In this document: one piece after another, positions 1 to 8,918 of the stretch
Position numbering within the stretch: the first letter of the stretch is position 1
Layout: each line of letters opens with the position of its first letter
NCBI RefSeq assembly: GCF_005796225.1
Contig: NZ_VAHO01000020.1
Location: 1 to 62,383, forward strand
Length of the DNA stretch: 62,383 nt
Reading direction: 5' to 3'
Source of the DNA: Pseudarthrobacter sp. NamE5
GTDB taxonomy: Bacteria > Actinomycetota > Actinomycetes > Actinomycetales > Micrococcaceae
Notes under the pieces: model-generated
The model's input: only the letters and a program-made list of their open reading frames with translations
Databases searched by the model: none
What the model was told of the DNA's origin: nothing
Made by a program: the position numbers and the translations under genes

Positions 1-307
1 GCAGCCTCTTTTCGTCTTTGAATCCTGGGCAGTTTTCATGTTTCGAGAATAAATTATCGCTCTCCGAGATTAGCTAGCCTCGGGATCGCCGGTCAAACAG
101 GCAGCCGCGCGTTGCCTGCCAAATGCTCGCGATGCCTGGAACATGCCGTTTGTGACTGGCGACAGACCTCCCGGCCCTTGACCCTCAGTGATCCAGGTCA
201 TACAGTTGTTCCACTATTCAATATCTTGATTTCGCGATGTGGAATAACAGAAACGGCGGCTCGCCGGTCTCACCACCGCGGAATCCCCTCCAGAATTGAG
301 ACGCATT
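1..307. other. Left-edge intergenic region upstream of the permease operon
   Basis: I see no convincing gene here; short open frames on both strands lack ribosome binding sites and recognisable motifs. The stretch is more AT-rich than the coding DNA, as expected for a promoter region. It holds one clear inverted repeat (205-248, listed separately). The part left of about 120 may belong to a gene end or promoter outside the window; nothing can be said about it. Confidence 0.5.
205..248. promoter_or_regulatory. Inverted repeat upstream of NCS1 permease operon, candidate operator
   Basis: Arms GTTGTTCCAC (205-214) and GTGGAATAAC (239-248) are inverted copies with one mismatch over 10 bases, separated by 24 bases of AT-rich DNA that could hold promoter elements. 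It ends 60 bases before the permease start. A regulator of catabolic operons (for example IclR or GntR type) could bind here, but no regulator gene is adjacent within the window, so the binding protein is unknown. Confidence 0.4.
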
Positions 308-1876
308 ATGCAGACCCCTCCCCAGGTCGGCGTTGACGCGATCCAGGACCCGACAGTGAAGTCGGTTGTTCCTGGCCACCAGTCCGCCAGTGTTGAAGAT
401 ATCTGTGCATCAGCCAGCGCAGCATCAGGCCAAGACATCAGTCCCACGCTTTACAACGCGGACCTTGCCCCCACCAAACGTGCCGGCCGCAGCTGGTCCG
501 GCTACAGCATCTTCACCCTCTGGGCCAACGACGTCCACAGCCTCGGCAACTATGCCTTCGCCATCGGACTGTTCGCCCTCGGACTCGGGGGCTGGCAGAT
601 CCTGCTCGCGCTGGGCATTGGGGCTGCGCTGCTGTTCGGCCTCCTGAACCTTTCCGGTTTCATGGGCGTCAAGACCGGTGTTCCCTTTCCGGTGATGAGC
701 CGGATCAGCTTCGGAATCCGCGGCGCCCAAATTGCCAGCCTGCTCCGCGGCGCCGTCGCCATCGCCTGGTTCGGCATCCAGACTTACCTGGCGTCTGTTG
801 TCTTCCGGGTCATGCTCGTGGCAATGTTCCCGGCCCTCGCCGGGCTGGACAAGGACTCCATCCTCGGACTCTCCACCCTCGGCTGGATCGCATTCGTTAT
901 TCTCTGGGTTGTACAGCTGGTGATCGTCAGCTTCGGAATGGAGATGATCCGCAAGTACGAGGCCTTCGCCGGACCCGTCATCCTGGCCACCATGGCGGCC
1001 ATCGCCATCTGGATCTTTATGGAGGCGGGCGGCTCAATCGCCTGGTCCTCAAACAATGCCCTTGAAGGTCCCGAAATGTGGCTAACCATCTTCGCCGGCG
1101 GTGCCCTCTGGGTCTCTATCTACGGCACCTTTGTCCTGAACTTCTGCGACTTCACCCGCTCCGCCGTCTCGAAGAAGGCAGTGGTCCGGGGCAACTTCTG
1201 GGGCATCCCCATCAACATGCTCGTTTTCGGCGCCATCGTCGTCGTCATGGCAGGCGGACAGTTCAAGATCAACGGCACCATCATTGAAAGCCCCTCGGAC
1301 ATAGTCCAAACCATCCCCAACACGCTGTTCCTGGTCCTCGCATGCCTGGCCCTATTGATCCTCACCATCGCGGTGAACCTCATGGCCAACTTCGTGGCCC
1401 CCGTCTACGCCCTGACCAACCTGATCCCCAAGCACCTGAACTTCCGCAGGGCGGCGATCATCAGCGCCGTCATCGGGCTGGTCATCCTGCCGTGGAACCT
1501 CTACAACAACCCCTTGGTCATCGTGTACTTCCTCGGCGGCCTCGGTGCCCTGCTCGGCCCGCTGTTCGGCGTCGTGATGGCTGACTACTGGCTGATCCGC
1601 CGCGGCAAGGTCAACGTCCCCGAGCTGTACACCGCCTCCCCGGAAGGTGCCTACCACTACAGGAACGGCGTCAACCCCAGGGCAATCATTGCCATGGTGC
1701 CGGCAGCCGTCCTGGCTCTCCTCATCGCGTTTGTCCCCGCCCTGGCCCCGGCAGCACCCTTCGCCTGGTTCTTCGCGGCCGGCATCGCGGCCGTGGTGTA
1801 CTTCTTCGTCGCCGACCGCTCGCAGCGTCTCGAAGACCGCGACGGCGAGACCATCGCCGTCGCCAGCACCCACTAA
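308..1876 (+). CDS. NCS1 family nucleobase/hydantoin/allantoin permease
   Basis: A 522-residue integral membrane protein of the nucleobase:cation symporter-1 family, which takes up purines, pyrimidines, allantoin or hydantoins with H+ or Na+. About 12 hydrophobic segments follow a hydrophilic N-terminus of roughly 60 residues; the stretch WANDVHSLGNYAFA near residue 70 is typical of the family's first helix, and VMADYWLIRRGK lies near the C-terminal end as in hydantoin and allantoin permeases. The ATG at 308 is chosen over an in-frame TTG at 296. The racemase-like gene begins 10 bases downstream, so the two are almost certainly co-transcribed. The substrate cannot be told from sequence alone; a hydantoin, ureide or pyrimidine is likely from the neighbours. 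Confidence 0.88.
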   Translation: MQTPPQVGVDAIQDPTVKSVVPGHQSASVEDICASASAASGQDISPTLYNADLAPTKRAGRSWSGYSIFTLWANDVHSLGNYAFAIGLFALGLGGWQILLALGIGAALLFGLLNLSGFMGVKTGVPFPVMSRISFGIRGAQIASLLRGAVAIAWFGIQTYLASVVFRVMLVAMFPALAGLDKDSILGLSTLGWIAFVILWVVQLVIVSFGMEMIRKYEAFAGPVILATMAAIAIWIFMEAGGSIAWSSNNALEGPEMWLTIFAGGALWVSIYGTFVLNFCDFTRSAVSKKAVVRGNFWGIPINMLVFGAIVVVMAGGQFKINGTIIESPSDIVQTIPNTLFLVLACLALLILTIAVNLMANFVAPVYALTNLIPKHLNFRRAAIISAVIGLVILPWNLYNNPLVIVYFLGGLGALLGPLFGVVMADYWLIRRGKVNVPELYTASPEGAYHYRNGVNPRAIIAMVPAAVLALLIAFVPALAPAAPFAWFFAAGIAAVVYFFVADRSQRLEDRDGETIAVASTH

Positions 1877-1886
1877 GGAAAGCCCA

Positions 1887-2630
1887 ATGCGCATACTCGT
1901 TGCGAACGTCAATACCACCGCCTCCATGACGGAGTCCATCGCCGCGCAGGCCCGCAGCATTGCGGCGCCCGGGACGGAAATCGTGGGCATCACACCGCGC
2001 TTCGGCGCCGACTCCTGTGAAGGCAATTTCGAGAGCTACCTGGCAGCCATCGCCGTGATGGACGCCGTGACCTCCTACCCTGACCCGTTCGACGCCGTCG
2101 TCCAGGCGGGCTACGGCGAGCACGGACGGGAGGGACTGCAGGAACTGCTGGACGTTCCGGTGGTGGACATCACCGAGGCCGCCGCCAGCACGGCCATGTT
2201 CCTGGGCCACAAGTATTCGGTAGTCACCACCCTGGACCGGACCGTGCCGCTGATTGAGGACCGCCTCAAGCTGGCAGGGCTGGATGCCAGGTGCGCCTCC
2301 GTCCGGGCCAGCGGCATGGCCGTCCTGGAGCTCGAGGAGGAACCGGAACGTGCGGTGGAGGCCATAATCGGCCAGGCGATGCAGGCCGTCAACCAGGACA
2401 AAGCCGAAGTGATCGTGCTGGGTTGCGGAGGCATGGCGGGCCTGGACGAGCAGATCCGGCAGCGGGCCGGAGTACCCGTGGTGGACGGTGTGGCGTCCGC
2501 CGTCGCGATCGCCGAGTCCCTGGTGCGCATGCGCCTGTCCACCTCCAAGGTCCGGACCTATGCTGCGCCGCGGCCCAAGACCGTCATAGGCTGGCCGCTG
2601 AACAGTCCCGCCGTGCAGGCTTCGCTCTAG
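1887..2630 (+). CDS. Asp/Glu/hydantoin racemase superfamily enzyme with single catalytic Cys
   Basis: This 247-residue protein belongs to the Asp/Glu/hydantoin racemase superfamily (N-terminal NxNTTASMT, C-terminal VLGCGGMAGL). Canonical hydantoin and allantoin racemases use two cysteines, one per half. Here the C-terminal Cys180 is present, but the N-terminal position reads QAGYGEHG, placing Gly75 where racemases have Cys. Arylmalonate decarboxylase has the same Gly/Cys arrangement, so the enzyme may be a decarboxylase, isomerase or a one-base variant rather than a true racemase. AAGGAA at 1876-1881 is a good ribosome binding site for the ATG. It lies between the permease and an SDR, consistent with catabolism of an imported nitrogenous compound. 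Confidence 0.75.
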   Translation: MRILVANVNTTASMTESIAAQARSIAAPGTEIVGITPRFGADSCEGNFESYLAAIAVMDAVTSYPDPFDAVVQAGYGEHGREGLQELLDVPVVDITEAAASTAMFLGHKYSVVTTLDRTVPLIEDRLKLAGLDARCASVRASGMAVLELEEEPERAVEAIIGQAMQAVNQDKAEVIVLGCGGMAGLDEQIRQRAGVPVVDGVASAVAIAESLVRMRLSTSKVRTYAAPRPKTVIGWPLNSPAVQASL

Positions 2631-2671
2631 CTGCTGGGCCAGGGCATCGGCATCAGTACGAGGAGAACCGT

Positions 2672-3433
2672 GTGAACAGTCCCAAAACGCCGGCGCGCGT
2701 GGCGGTGGTTACCGGAGCGGGTTCCGGCATTGGCCGGGCGGTGGCCCGCCTGCTTCTGGCCGACGGCTACGGCGTTGCCCTTGCCGGTCGGCGTGAGGCG
2801 CAGCTGGTGGAGACGGCGGACGGGCATCCCCGCGCGCTTCCGGTCACCTGCGATGTCACCCGGCCCGACGACGTCGAGCACCTTTTCGAGTCCGCCCGCC
2901 AAAGGTGGGGGAGGGTGGACCTGCTGTTCAACAATGCAGGTGTATTTGGCCCGGCCGCCAGCGTGGATGAAATCTCGCTGGCGGACTGGGACGCCACCGT
3001 GGCGGTGAACCTCACCGGATCCATGCTGTGTGCGGCGGCCGCCGTCAGGACCATGAAGGCGCAGCAGCCGCAGGGCGGGCGGATCATCAACAACGGCTCC
3101 ATCTCGGCGCACTCGCCCCGGCCCCGGACGGTGGCTTACGCCGTGACCAAGCACGCCATGACCGGGCTGACCAAAAGCATCGAGCTGGATGGCCGGGGCT
3201 TTGGCATTACCTGCGGGCAGATCGACATCGGCAACACGGCAACGGGAATCATGGACGAAATCGGTGTTGGTGCGGGTGCGCTCCAGGCTGACGGCAGCCG
3301 CCGGGTTGAACCCACCTTCCCCGTGGAGGACGCCGCCCGTGCGGTGCTCATGATGGCCAACATGCCGCCGTCCGCCAGCGTCGGTTCCGTGGTGGTGACC
3401 GCCGCCGGCATGCCCTTTATCGGCCGCGGCTAA
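2672..3433 (+). CDS. SDR family NAD(P)-dependent oxidoreductase
   Basis: A 253-residue short-chain dehydrogenase/reductase. The TGAGSGIG cofactor motif lies at residues 14-21, NNAG in the middle of the fold, and the catalytic set is Ser in NNGSIS and Tyr-x3-Lys in AYAVTKHA. The GTG at 2672 is preceded by AGGAGAA (2661-2667), which settles the start. It is the third gene of the permease/racemase-like operon, 41 bases behind the second. It probably oxidises or reduces a hydroxyl or carbonyl intermediate of the imported compound; the substrate cannot be assigned from sequence. Confidence 0.85.
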   Translation: MNSPKTPARVAVVTGAGSGIGRAVARLLLADGYGVALAGRREAQLVETADGHPRALPVTCDVTRPDDVEHLFESARQRWGRVDLLFNNAGVFGPAASVDEISLADWDATVAVNLTGSMLCAAAAVRTMKAQQPQGGRIINNGSISAHSPRPRTVAYAVTKHAMTGLTKSIELDGRGFGITCGQIDIGNTATGIMDEIGVGAGALQADGSRRVEPTFPVEDAARAVLMMANMPPSASVGSVVVTAAGMPFIGRG

Positions 3434-3440
3434 AGCGGGA

Positions 3441-3818
3441 CTAAAGGGGCAGCAGCGACGAGAGGTCTGCCCGCAGCCCCGAGGCCGCCACCTTGCCGGC
3501 AGCGACAGCCTCCGCCCAGCCCAGCTGGCCGGTCACCATCCCGAGCCATGTGGCGGCGTCGCACTCAATGACGTTGGGCGGCGTTCCGCGCGTGTGCCGC
3601 GGCCCCTCCACGCACTGCGTGACGCCGAAGGGCGGCACCCGTACCTCCACGGAGTTGCCGGGCGCGCGCGCCGTCACTTCCTCCAGCGTGTAGCGCACAG
3701 CGGTTGCGAGCACGGCGCGCGGAACGGGGATGTCCGACGGCGGCGCAGCGGCTTCCCGCCACACGGCGAGAGCGGCGGCGCCTTCCTCCGGGTCGATGCG
3801 GCGACGGGCAACAGCCAT
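3441..3818 (-). CDS. Sterol carrier family protein (SCP2-like)
   Basis: A 125-residue protein resembling the small sterol-carrier-family proteins annotated in Arthrobacter and relatives, related to the C-terminal domain of mycothiol-dependent maleylpyruvate isomerase-type proteins. The pattern VEVRVPPFGVTQCVEGPRHT followed by IECDAATWLGMVTG is typical: a beta-sheet half, then the D-x-x-T-W-L segment. No catalytic residues are recognisable. The start at MAVARR (3818) follows a purine-rich GAAAGAAG; an upstream ATG at 3836 is possible. It converges with the SDR gene, seven bases away, and lies 68 bases downstream of the asparaginase gene on the same strand. Its ligand is unknown. Confidence 0.6.
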   Translation of the reverse strand: MAVARRRIDPEEGAAALAVWREAAAPPSDIPVPRAVLATAVRYTLEEVTARAPGNSVEVRVPPFGVTQCVEGPRHTRGTPPNVIECDAATWLGMVTGQLGWAEAVAAGKVAASGLRADLSSLLPL

Positions 3819-3886
3819 GGTTCCGGCTTCTTTCACTCAGGGATGCGGGCGGCAAAGGCAACCAGATTAGCAGTGTGCAGGATCCG

Positions 3887-4903
3887 CTAGTCCAGCAGCG
3901 CCGAAACAGCCGGGCCAAGCCGGATCCTGCCCACCGGCCTGCCCCCGCCCATGACAGGCTCAACCACTTTTTCGAGGACACTGGCAACGCCCTGAATGTC
4001 CGCCGCACCCGCCGCTGCCAGCAGGGTCAAAGCCACGAGCGAGGTTGCACGCACGTTGCCGTCCAGAATCTTCACTGCCACTGAAACACCCTGCGCCGTG
4101 GCCATCACCAGGACACCTTCTGCACCGATCTTGGCAATGATTTCCAGCTCGTCCATGACCAGAGTGTTCGCTTCGCCGATGCCCTGCACCGCCCAGGGAT
4201 AGTCCAGCATGGAGGTGGCAATGGTGGCAGCGCGGGCGCTGAAACTCTGGTCGCCCGGAGCTTTCGCCAGCTGTGAATACCCCCTCGCCAGGCCCTTGAG
4301 GGACACCGCCGCCACGGGCGCCCCGCAGCCGTCAACGCCCAAATGGGCGATCTTCTCGCCCGTGTATTCCTCAATCACGGTGCGGACACGCTGCTGCAGC
4401 GGATGGTTGGGTTCCAGGTAGCTGTGGGTATCCCAACCGTTCTCGGTGCAGGCCCAGAGGAAAGCAGCGTGCTTGCCGGAACAGTTGTAGGCCAGTCGGG
4501 ACTTGCCATTTTCCGACCGCACCAGCCAGTTGCGGGCCGTCTCGTCCTGCGGCCAGGCCTCCGGGCACTGCAGCTGGTCCTCGCGCACCCCTGCCGCTTT
4601 GAGCATCCCGGCAACCACGTCCATGTGGTCAAGCGATCCGGTGTGGCTGCCGCAGGCCACGGCCACCTGGGCTCCGCGCAGCGGAACCCCGGACTGCATG
4701 GCGGCCAGGGCCTGGAACGGCTTGAGGGTGGACCTGGCGTAGATGGGGGTGGTGACGTCACCAAGTTCGGTGACCACGGATCCGTCCGCTGCAAGGAGCA
4801 CGGCAGATCCGATGTGCCGCGACTCCACGAAACCGCTCCGTTCAATCACGGCCAGTTCCACTGCGGAGTCGACGGTAAAGGTGGCATGCGGGTTGTGCGG
4901 CAT
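3887..4903 (-). CDS. Asparaginase (type II-like, actinobacterial/Rhizobium family)
   Basis: A 338-residue protein of the asparaginase family distinct from E. coli AnsA/AnsB, similar to Rhizobium-type thermolabile asparaginase. The N-terminal half contains ARSTLKPFQ (a Ser-x-x-Lys pair expected in the active site) and VACGSHTGS; the middle has NCSGKHAAFL, and the C-terminal half DGCGAPVAAVSLKGLARGYSQL. It would hydrolyse asparagine to aspartate and ammonium. No signal peptide is seen, so a cytoplasmic location is likely. The ATG at 4903 is the only good candidate. It is transcribed away from the molybdoenzyme gene on the same strand with a 36-base gap. Confidence 0.87.
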   Translation of the reverse strand: MPHNPHATFTVDSAVELAVIERSGFVESRHIGSAVLLAADGSVVTELGDVTTPIYARSTLKPFQALAAMQSGVPLRGAQVAVACGSHTGSLDHMDVVAGMLKAAGVREDQLQCPEAWPQDETARNWLVRSENGKSRLAYNCSGKHAAFLWACTENGWDTHSYLEPNHPLQQRVRTVIEEYTGEKIAHLGVDGCGAPVAAVSLKGLARGYSQLAKAPGDQSFSARAATIATSMLDYPWAVQGIGEANTLVMDELEIIAKIGAEGVLVMATAQGVSVAVKILDGNVRATSLVALTLLAAAGAADIQGVASVLEKVVEPVMGGGRPVGRIRLGPAVSALLD

Positions 4904-4939
4904 GGTGCCAGTCTAGGGGCCGCCCTTTGGAATGCCGCG

Positions 4940-6532
4940 CTACTGGACGGTCACCATGACGGATTGCCAGCCGGACGCACCGTTGGGAACCGGGTCAGCC
5001 CGCTGGTCCGTCTGCACCTCGCCCGTGCCGTCCGTAGCCCGGACCTTGAGGTAATGCTGCCCGGGAGCGGCCTCCCACTGGAAGGACCATTGCCGCCAGG
5101 TAACCAGTGAAGCCTCTGCGGAGAGATCCGCCTCCATCCACTCGCCGTCGTCCACCTGGACCTCCACTTTGGAGATGCCGCGCGTCTGGGCCCAGGCCGT
5201 CCCACCCACGGCAACTGTCCCGGCGGGCACCTTTGCGAAGGACTTGGGCACGTCCACCCGGGCCATGGTCTTGATCGGCCCGCGCTCGGACCAGCCGCGC
5301 TCGGTCCAGTACGCCTTGCTGTCGGCGAATCGGGTCACTTCGAGGTCAACTACCCATTTGGTGGCGGAAACAAAACCGTAAAGGCCGGGGACCACCATCC
5401 GCACGGGATAGCCGTGCTCCAGCGGCAGCGGCTCGCCGTTCATGCCGATAGCCAGCATGGCGTCCCGGTCGTCCTGCAAAACCTCCAGGGGAGTGGAGGC
5501 GCTGAAGCCGTCTATCGAGGTGGAGAGCACCATGTCCGCCCCATCCTTCGGCCTGGCCCGCTTCAATACTTCGCGGAGGGGCAGGCCCAGCCATTTCGCG
5601 TTGCCCGCCAGGTTTCCGCCCACGGGATTGGACACACAGGTAAGCGTGACATGGGACTCGATCAGCTCGGCGTCGAGCAGGTCCTGGAAGGTGAGGCGTA
5701 CCTCCTCCTCAACCATGCCGTGCAGGCGGAGCTCCCAATTGTCCACGTCGATCTCCGGCACGCTGAGCGCGGTATCGATGCGGTAGAACTCACCGTTCGG
5801 CGTCAGCCACGGCGTAACTCCCGGCACGGGTGACTGGACCCCCGCCGGAACAGCCGGAGCCCACCTGGCCGGGACGGGGAGCTGCAGCGCATCGCGGGCC
5901 TGGAGAATGTTGCTGCGGGCTGCACCCAGCAGCCTTCCGCCTGTAGCGGCCAGGCCAGCCGCGGCGGCGGTGATTCCTGCAGCCGCGAAAAAGCGGCGGC
6001 GGCTTGCCCCCTTACGGGGATTGTCTTCCATGGGGTCGGCGTCAACGGCGGCGCTGGCCGGCGCTTCCGGCCACGCCTGCACGCCCCGGATCCTGGCCAC
6101 CAGCAGGCGAAGCACCAGCAGCCCGGCGAAGGTTCCCACCACCGATGGGATGGCGTCCATGGCTCCGACCCCCGCCCGCGTGACCACGCTGGCCACAATG
6201 ACGGCGCCCATGAACAGGACCCCCAGCACGCCCCACGTCCACCGCCGGTACGCCACGACCCCCAGTACGCAGGCCAGCACGGCAATCGTCAGGCCCATGC
6301 CCACGAAGAGCGCCGCCTTGTCATTGGTGCCGAACGTGGCGATGGCGAAGTCCTTCAGCCAGGACGGCGTGAAGTCGATGAAGGTGGACCCCAGAGCGAT
6401 CAATGGAGTGGCGCGGGCAGTGAAGAACGCTCCGAGCAGTTCGGCCACGGCAAGGACGACGGCGGCCGCCACCACGCCTGCCAATGCAGCCATCGCCGCG
6501 GGTCCTTTGAGCCAGTCCGTCATCTTCTTCAT
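4940..6532 (-). CDS. Membrane-anchored molybdopterin-dependent oxidoreductase (sulfite oxidase family)
   Basis: A 530-residue protein with an N-terminal membrane part (about four to five helices within residues 10-145), a twin-basic stretch (GASRRRFF) before another hydrophobic segment near 185-200, then an oxidoreductase molybdopterin domain from about 255 to 425 and a Mo-co dimerisation domain to the end. THVTLTCVSNPVGGNLAGN carries the Cys expected to ligate molybdenum. The RRRFF motif suggests Tat-type handling of the catalytic part, which would face outside. The fused membrane region is common in actinobacterial homologues and could replace a separate YedZ-type partner. The substrate is unknown: sulfite, sulfoxides or another compound. 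ATG at 6532 is used; an ATG three codons in is an alternative. Confidence 0.85.
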   Translation of the reverse strand: MKKMTDWLKGPAAMAALAGVVAAAVVLAVAELLGAFFTARATPLIALGSTFIDFTPSWLKDFAIATFGTNDKAALFVGMGLTIAVLACVLGVVAYRRWTWGVLGVLFMGAVIVASVVTRAGVGAMDAIPSVVGTFAGLLVLRLLVARIRGVQAWPEAPASAAVDADPMEDNPRKGASRRRFFAAAGITAAAAGLAATGGRLLGAARSNILQARDALQLPVPARWAPAVPAGVQSPVPGVTPWLTPNGEFYRIDTALSVPEIDVDNWELRLHGMVEEEVRLTFQDLLDAELIESHVTLTCVSNPVGGNLAGNAKWLGLPLREVLKRARPKDGADMVLSTSIDGFSASTPLEVLQDDRDAMLAIGMNGEPLPLEHGYPVRMVVPGLYGFVSATKWVVDLEVTRFADSKAYWTERGWSERGPIKTMARVDVPKSFAKVPAGTVAVGGTAWAQTRGISKVEVQVDDGEWMEADLSAEASLVTWRQWSFQWEAAPGQHYLKVRATDGTGEVQTDQRADPVPNGASGWQSVMVTVQ

Positions 6533-6630
6533 AAAGAGGATTCGGAACGGGCGGGCTCCCGGATTGATGCGCTGACTGGGAAAGACACAGCTTAGGAGCG
6601 GGCAGGGTGCACAAAGTACCCTTGGAGACT

Positions 6631-7941
6631 GTGAAGGTACTCGTCATTGGCCCCGGAGGCCGCGAACACGCCATTGTCCGCTCCCTGCTCGCAGACCCCA
6701 ACGTGTCCGAGGTCCACGCAGCTCCTGGAAACGCCGGCATCAGCAAGCTGGTTCCCACCCATAAGATCAATGCCAATGATCCCCAGGCCGTAGCCGCGCT
6801 GGCCACCAAGCTGACCGTTGACCTGGTGGTGGTAGGCCCCGAGGCGCCGCTGGCGGCAGGCGTGTCCGACGCCGTCCGTGAAGCGGGTATCCCGGTGTTC
6901 GGCCCCAGCAAAGCCGCCGCCCAGCTTGAGGCCTCCAAGGCGTTCGCCAAAGAAATCATGGCGGAGGCCGGCGTTCCCACGGCCATGGCAATGGTTGCCG
7001 GCAACGCCGAGGAAGCCGAGTCTGCGCTGGACACCTTCGGCGCACCCTACGTGGTAAAGGATGATGGACTTGCCGCCGGCAAGGGCGTGGTGGTTACGAA
7101 AGACCGGGAGGAAGCCCTGGCCCACGCCCAGTCCTGCTTTGATGCAGGCGGCTCCGTGGTGATCGAGGAGTTCCTGGACGGACCCGAGGTCTCCCTCTTC
7201 GTCCTCTGCGACGGCCACAACACCGTTGCGCTCTCACCTGCCCAGGACTTCAAGCGGATCTTCGACAATGACGAGGGGCCCAATACCGGCGGCATGGGCG
7301 CGTACACCCCGCTGGAGTGGGCGCCGGAAGGCCTGGTCCAGGAAGTCCTTGACCGGGTGGCGCAGCCCACCGTCAACGAAATGGCCCGCCGCGGCACCCC
7401 GTTCGTCGGCGTCCTGTTTGTGGGGCTGGCACTTACCTCGCGCGGCACCCGCGTGATCGAATTCAACGTCCGCTTCGGCGATCCCGAAACCCAGGCCGTC
7501 CTGGCGCGGCTTAAGACTCCGCTCGGGGCCCTGCTGCTCGCGGCCGCCAAGAGCGAACTGGACAAGGCAGAAGAGCTGCGCTGGACGAAGGAAACTGCTG
7601 TCGCCGTCGTCGTAGCCGCCGAAAATTACCCTGACACCCCGCGTACCGGGGACCGCATCCGGGGACTCAAGAAGGTGGAGGAGCTGGAGGGCGTGCACGT
7701 CATCCACGCCGGTACCGCCTTCGACGAGGACGGCAAAGTGGTGTCCGCCGGCGGCCGGGTGCTTGCCGTCGTCGCGCTGGGCAGCGACCTGGTTGAGGCG
7801 CGCGAAAAAGCGTACGACGGCGTGGAACTGGTGCAGCTTGAGGGCTCGCAGTTCCGCAGTGACATCGGCGGCAAGGCCGCTCGCGGAGAGATCAAGGTTC
7901 CCTCCGGCGCCGCCCTCTCCCAGAACAAGACGAAGGCCTAG
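6631..7941 (+). CDS. purD: Phosphoribosylamine-glycine ligase
   Basis: PurD, 436 residues, joins glycine to phosphoribosylamine with ATP, the second step of purine synthesis. The N-terminus MKVLVIGPGGREHAI is diagnostic, followed by an ATP-grasp domain (AGKGVVVT, GMGAYTP) and FNVRFGDPETQ with metal-binding residues. The GTG at 6631 gives the conserved N-terminus; a GTG 24 bases upstream is less likely. A TACCCT sequence at 6617-6622 lies 8 bases before this GTG and could be a -10 element of a leaderless transcript, although GGAG at 6623-6626 could serve as a ribosome binding site. purC follows after one base. Confidence 0.96.
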   Translation: MKVLVIGPGGREHAIVRSLLADPNVSEVHAAPGNAGISKLVPTHKINANDPQAVAALATKLTVDLVVVGPEAPLAAGVSDAVREAGIPVFGPSKAAAQLEASKAFAKEIMAEAGVPTAMAMVAGNAEEAESALDTFGAPYVVKDDGLAAGKGVVVTKDREEALAHAQSCFDAGGSVVIEEFLDGPEVSLFVLCDGHNTVALSPAQDFKRIFDNDEGPNTGGMGAYTPLEWAPEGLVQEVLDRVAQPTVNEMARRGTPFVGVLFVGLALTSRGTRVIEFNVRFGDPETQAVLARLKTPLGALLLAAAKSELDKAEELRWTKETAVAVVVAAENYPDTPRTGDRIRGLKKVEELEGVHVIHAGTAFDEDGKVVSAGGRVLAVVALGSDLVEAREKAYDGVELVQLEGSQFRSDIGGKAARGEIKVPSGAALSQNKTKA

Positions 7942-7942
7942 C

Positions 7943-8881
7943 ATGAGCGAAACTCCAGCACCCCGCGGCTTCAGCACCAGGACCCTTGACCTGCCGGGAT
8001 GGACACACGTCTACTCCGGGAAAGTCAGGGACCTCTATGAGCCGGCTGATGAGGCCATAGTGCGGCGGGTCGGCCAGGACTGCGTACTGGTGGTTGCCAG
8101 CGACCGGATCAGTGCGTTCGACCACGTCCTCTCCAGCGAGATCCCGGACAAGGGACGCATCCTGACCCAGCTGAGCCTGTGGTGGTTTGACCAGCTGGAC
8201 GTGGAACACCATGTGCTGGGTTCCACCGTGGAGGACGGCGTGCCGGCCGAGGTTGAGGGCCGCGCCATGATCTGCAAGAAGCTTGATATGTTCCCGGTGG
8301 AATGCATCGCCCGCGGCTATCTCACCGGCTCAGGCCTGCAGGAGTACCGGTCCTCGGGGACAGTGTGCAGCATCCCCCTGCCGGAAGGCCTGGTGGACGG
8401 TTCGCGGCTGGAGCACCCCATCTTCACTCCGTCTGCCAAGGCTGAGGTGGGCGAGCATGACGAGAACATTACCTATGACGCTGTGGTGGCGATGGTGGGT
8501 GACGACATTGCCGCACGGCTGAGCGAGCTCACGCTGGAGATCTACACCACTGCCGAAAAGATTGCGCGCGAGCGCGGGATCATCCTTGCGGATACGAAGG
8601 TGGAGTTCGGTTATGACCCGGTCTCCGGATCCATCACGCTGGGGGATGAAGTGCTGACGCCGGATTCCTCACGGTTCTGGGATGCTGCCACCTACCAGCC
8701 GGGCCGGGCACAGCCTTCCTATGACAAGCAGTACGTACGGGACTGGCTCACATCGGCCGAGTCGGGCTGGGATAAGTCTTTGGATACTCCTCCGCCGGCG
8801 TTGCCTGCCGAGGTGGTTGCCCTCACCCGCAGCCGCTACGTCGAGGCCTACGAGAAGCTCACCGGGAAAACTTTCGCCTGA
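7943..8881 (+). CDS. purC: Phosphoribosylaminoimidazole-succinocarboxamide synthase
   Basis: PurC (SAICAR synthase), 312 residues, condenses CAIR with aspartate in purine synthesis. YSGKVRDLYE is the nucleotide-binding N-terminus, SDRISAFD the following signature, and ECIARGYLTGSGLQEY and LADTKVEFG are conserved family blocks. The length matches the long actinobacterial/yeast-like form rather than the roughly 240-residue E. coli protein. The ATG lies one base after the purD stop, so translation is coupled. A weak hairpin (8882-8902) follows the stop. Confidence 0.96.
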   Translation: MSETPAPRGFSTRTLDLPGWTHVYSGKVRDLYEPADEAIVRRVGQDCVLVVASDRISAFDHVLSSEIPDKGRILTQLSLWWFDQLDVEHHVLGSTVEDGVPAEVEGRAMICKKLDMFPVECIARGYLTGSGLQEYRSSGTVCSIPLPEGLVDGSRLEHPIFTPSAKAEVGEHDENITYDAVVAMVGDDIAARLSELTLEIYTTAEKIARERGIILADTKVEFGYDPVSGSITLGDEVLTPDSSRFWDAATYQPGRAQPSYDKQYVRDWLTSAESGWDKSLDTPPPALPAEVVALTRSRYVEAYEKLTGKTFA

Positions 8882-8902
8882 CGGGAGCCCCAGCTGCTCC
8901 CG
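8882..8902. repeat. Small inverted repeat between purC and the XRE regulator gene
   Basis: CGGGAGC (8882-8888) and GCTCCCG (8896-8902) form a perfect 7-bp inverted repeat with a 7-base loop between two convergent stop codons. There is no T tract on either side, so it is at best a weak bidirectional transcription barrier. Confidence 0.35.
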
Positions 8903-8918
8903 GCGGACGGCGTCTTGC

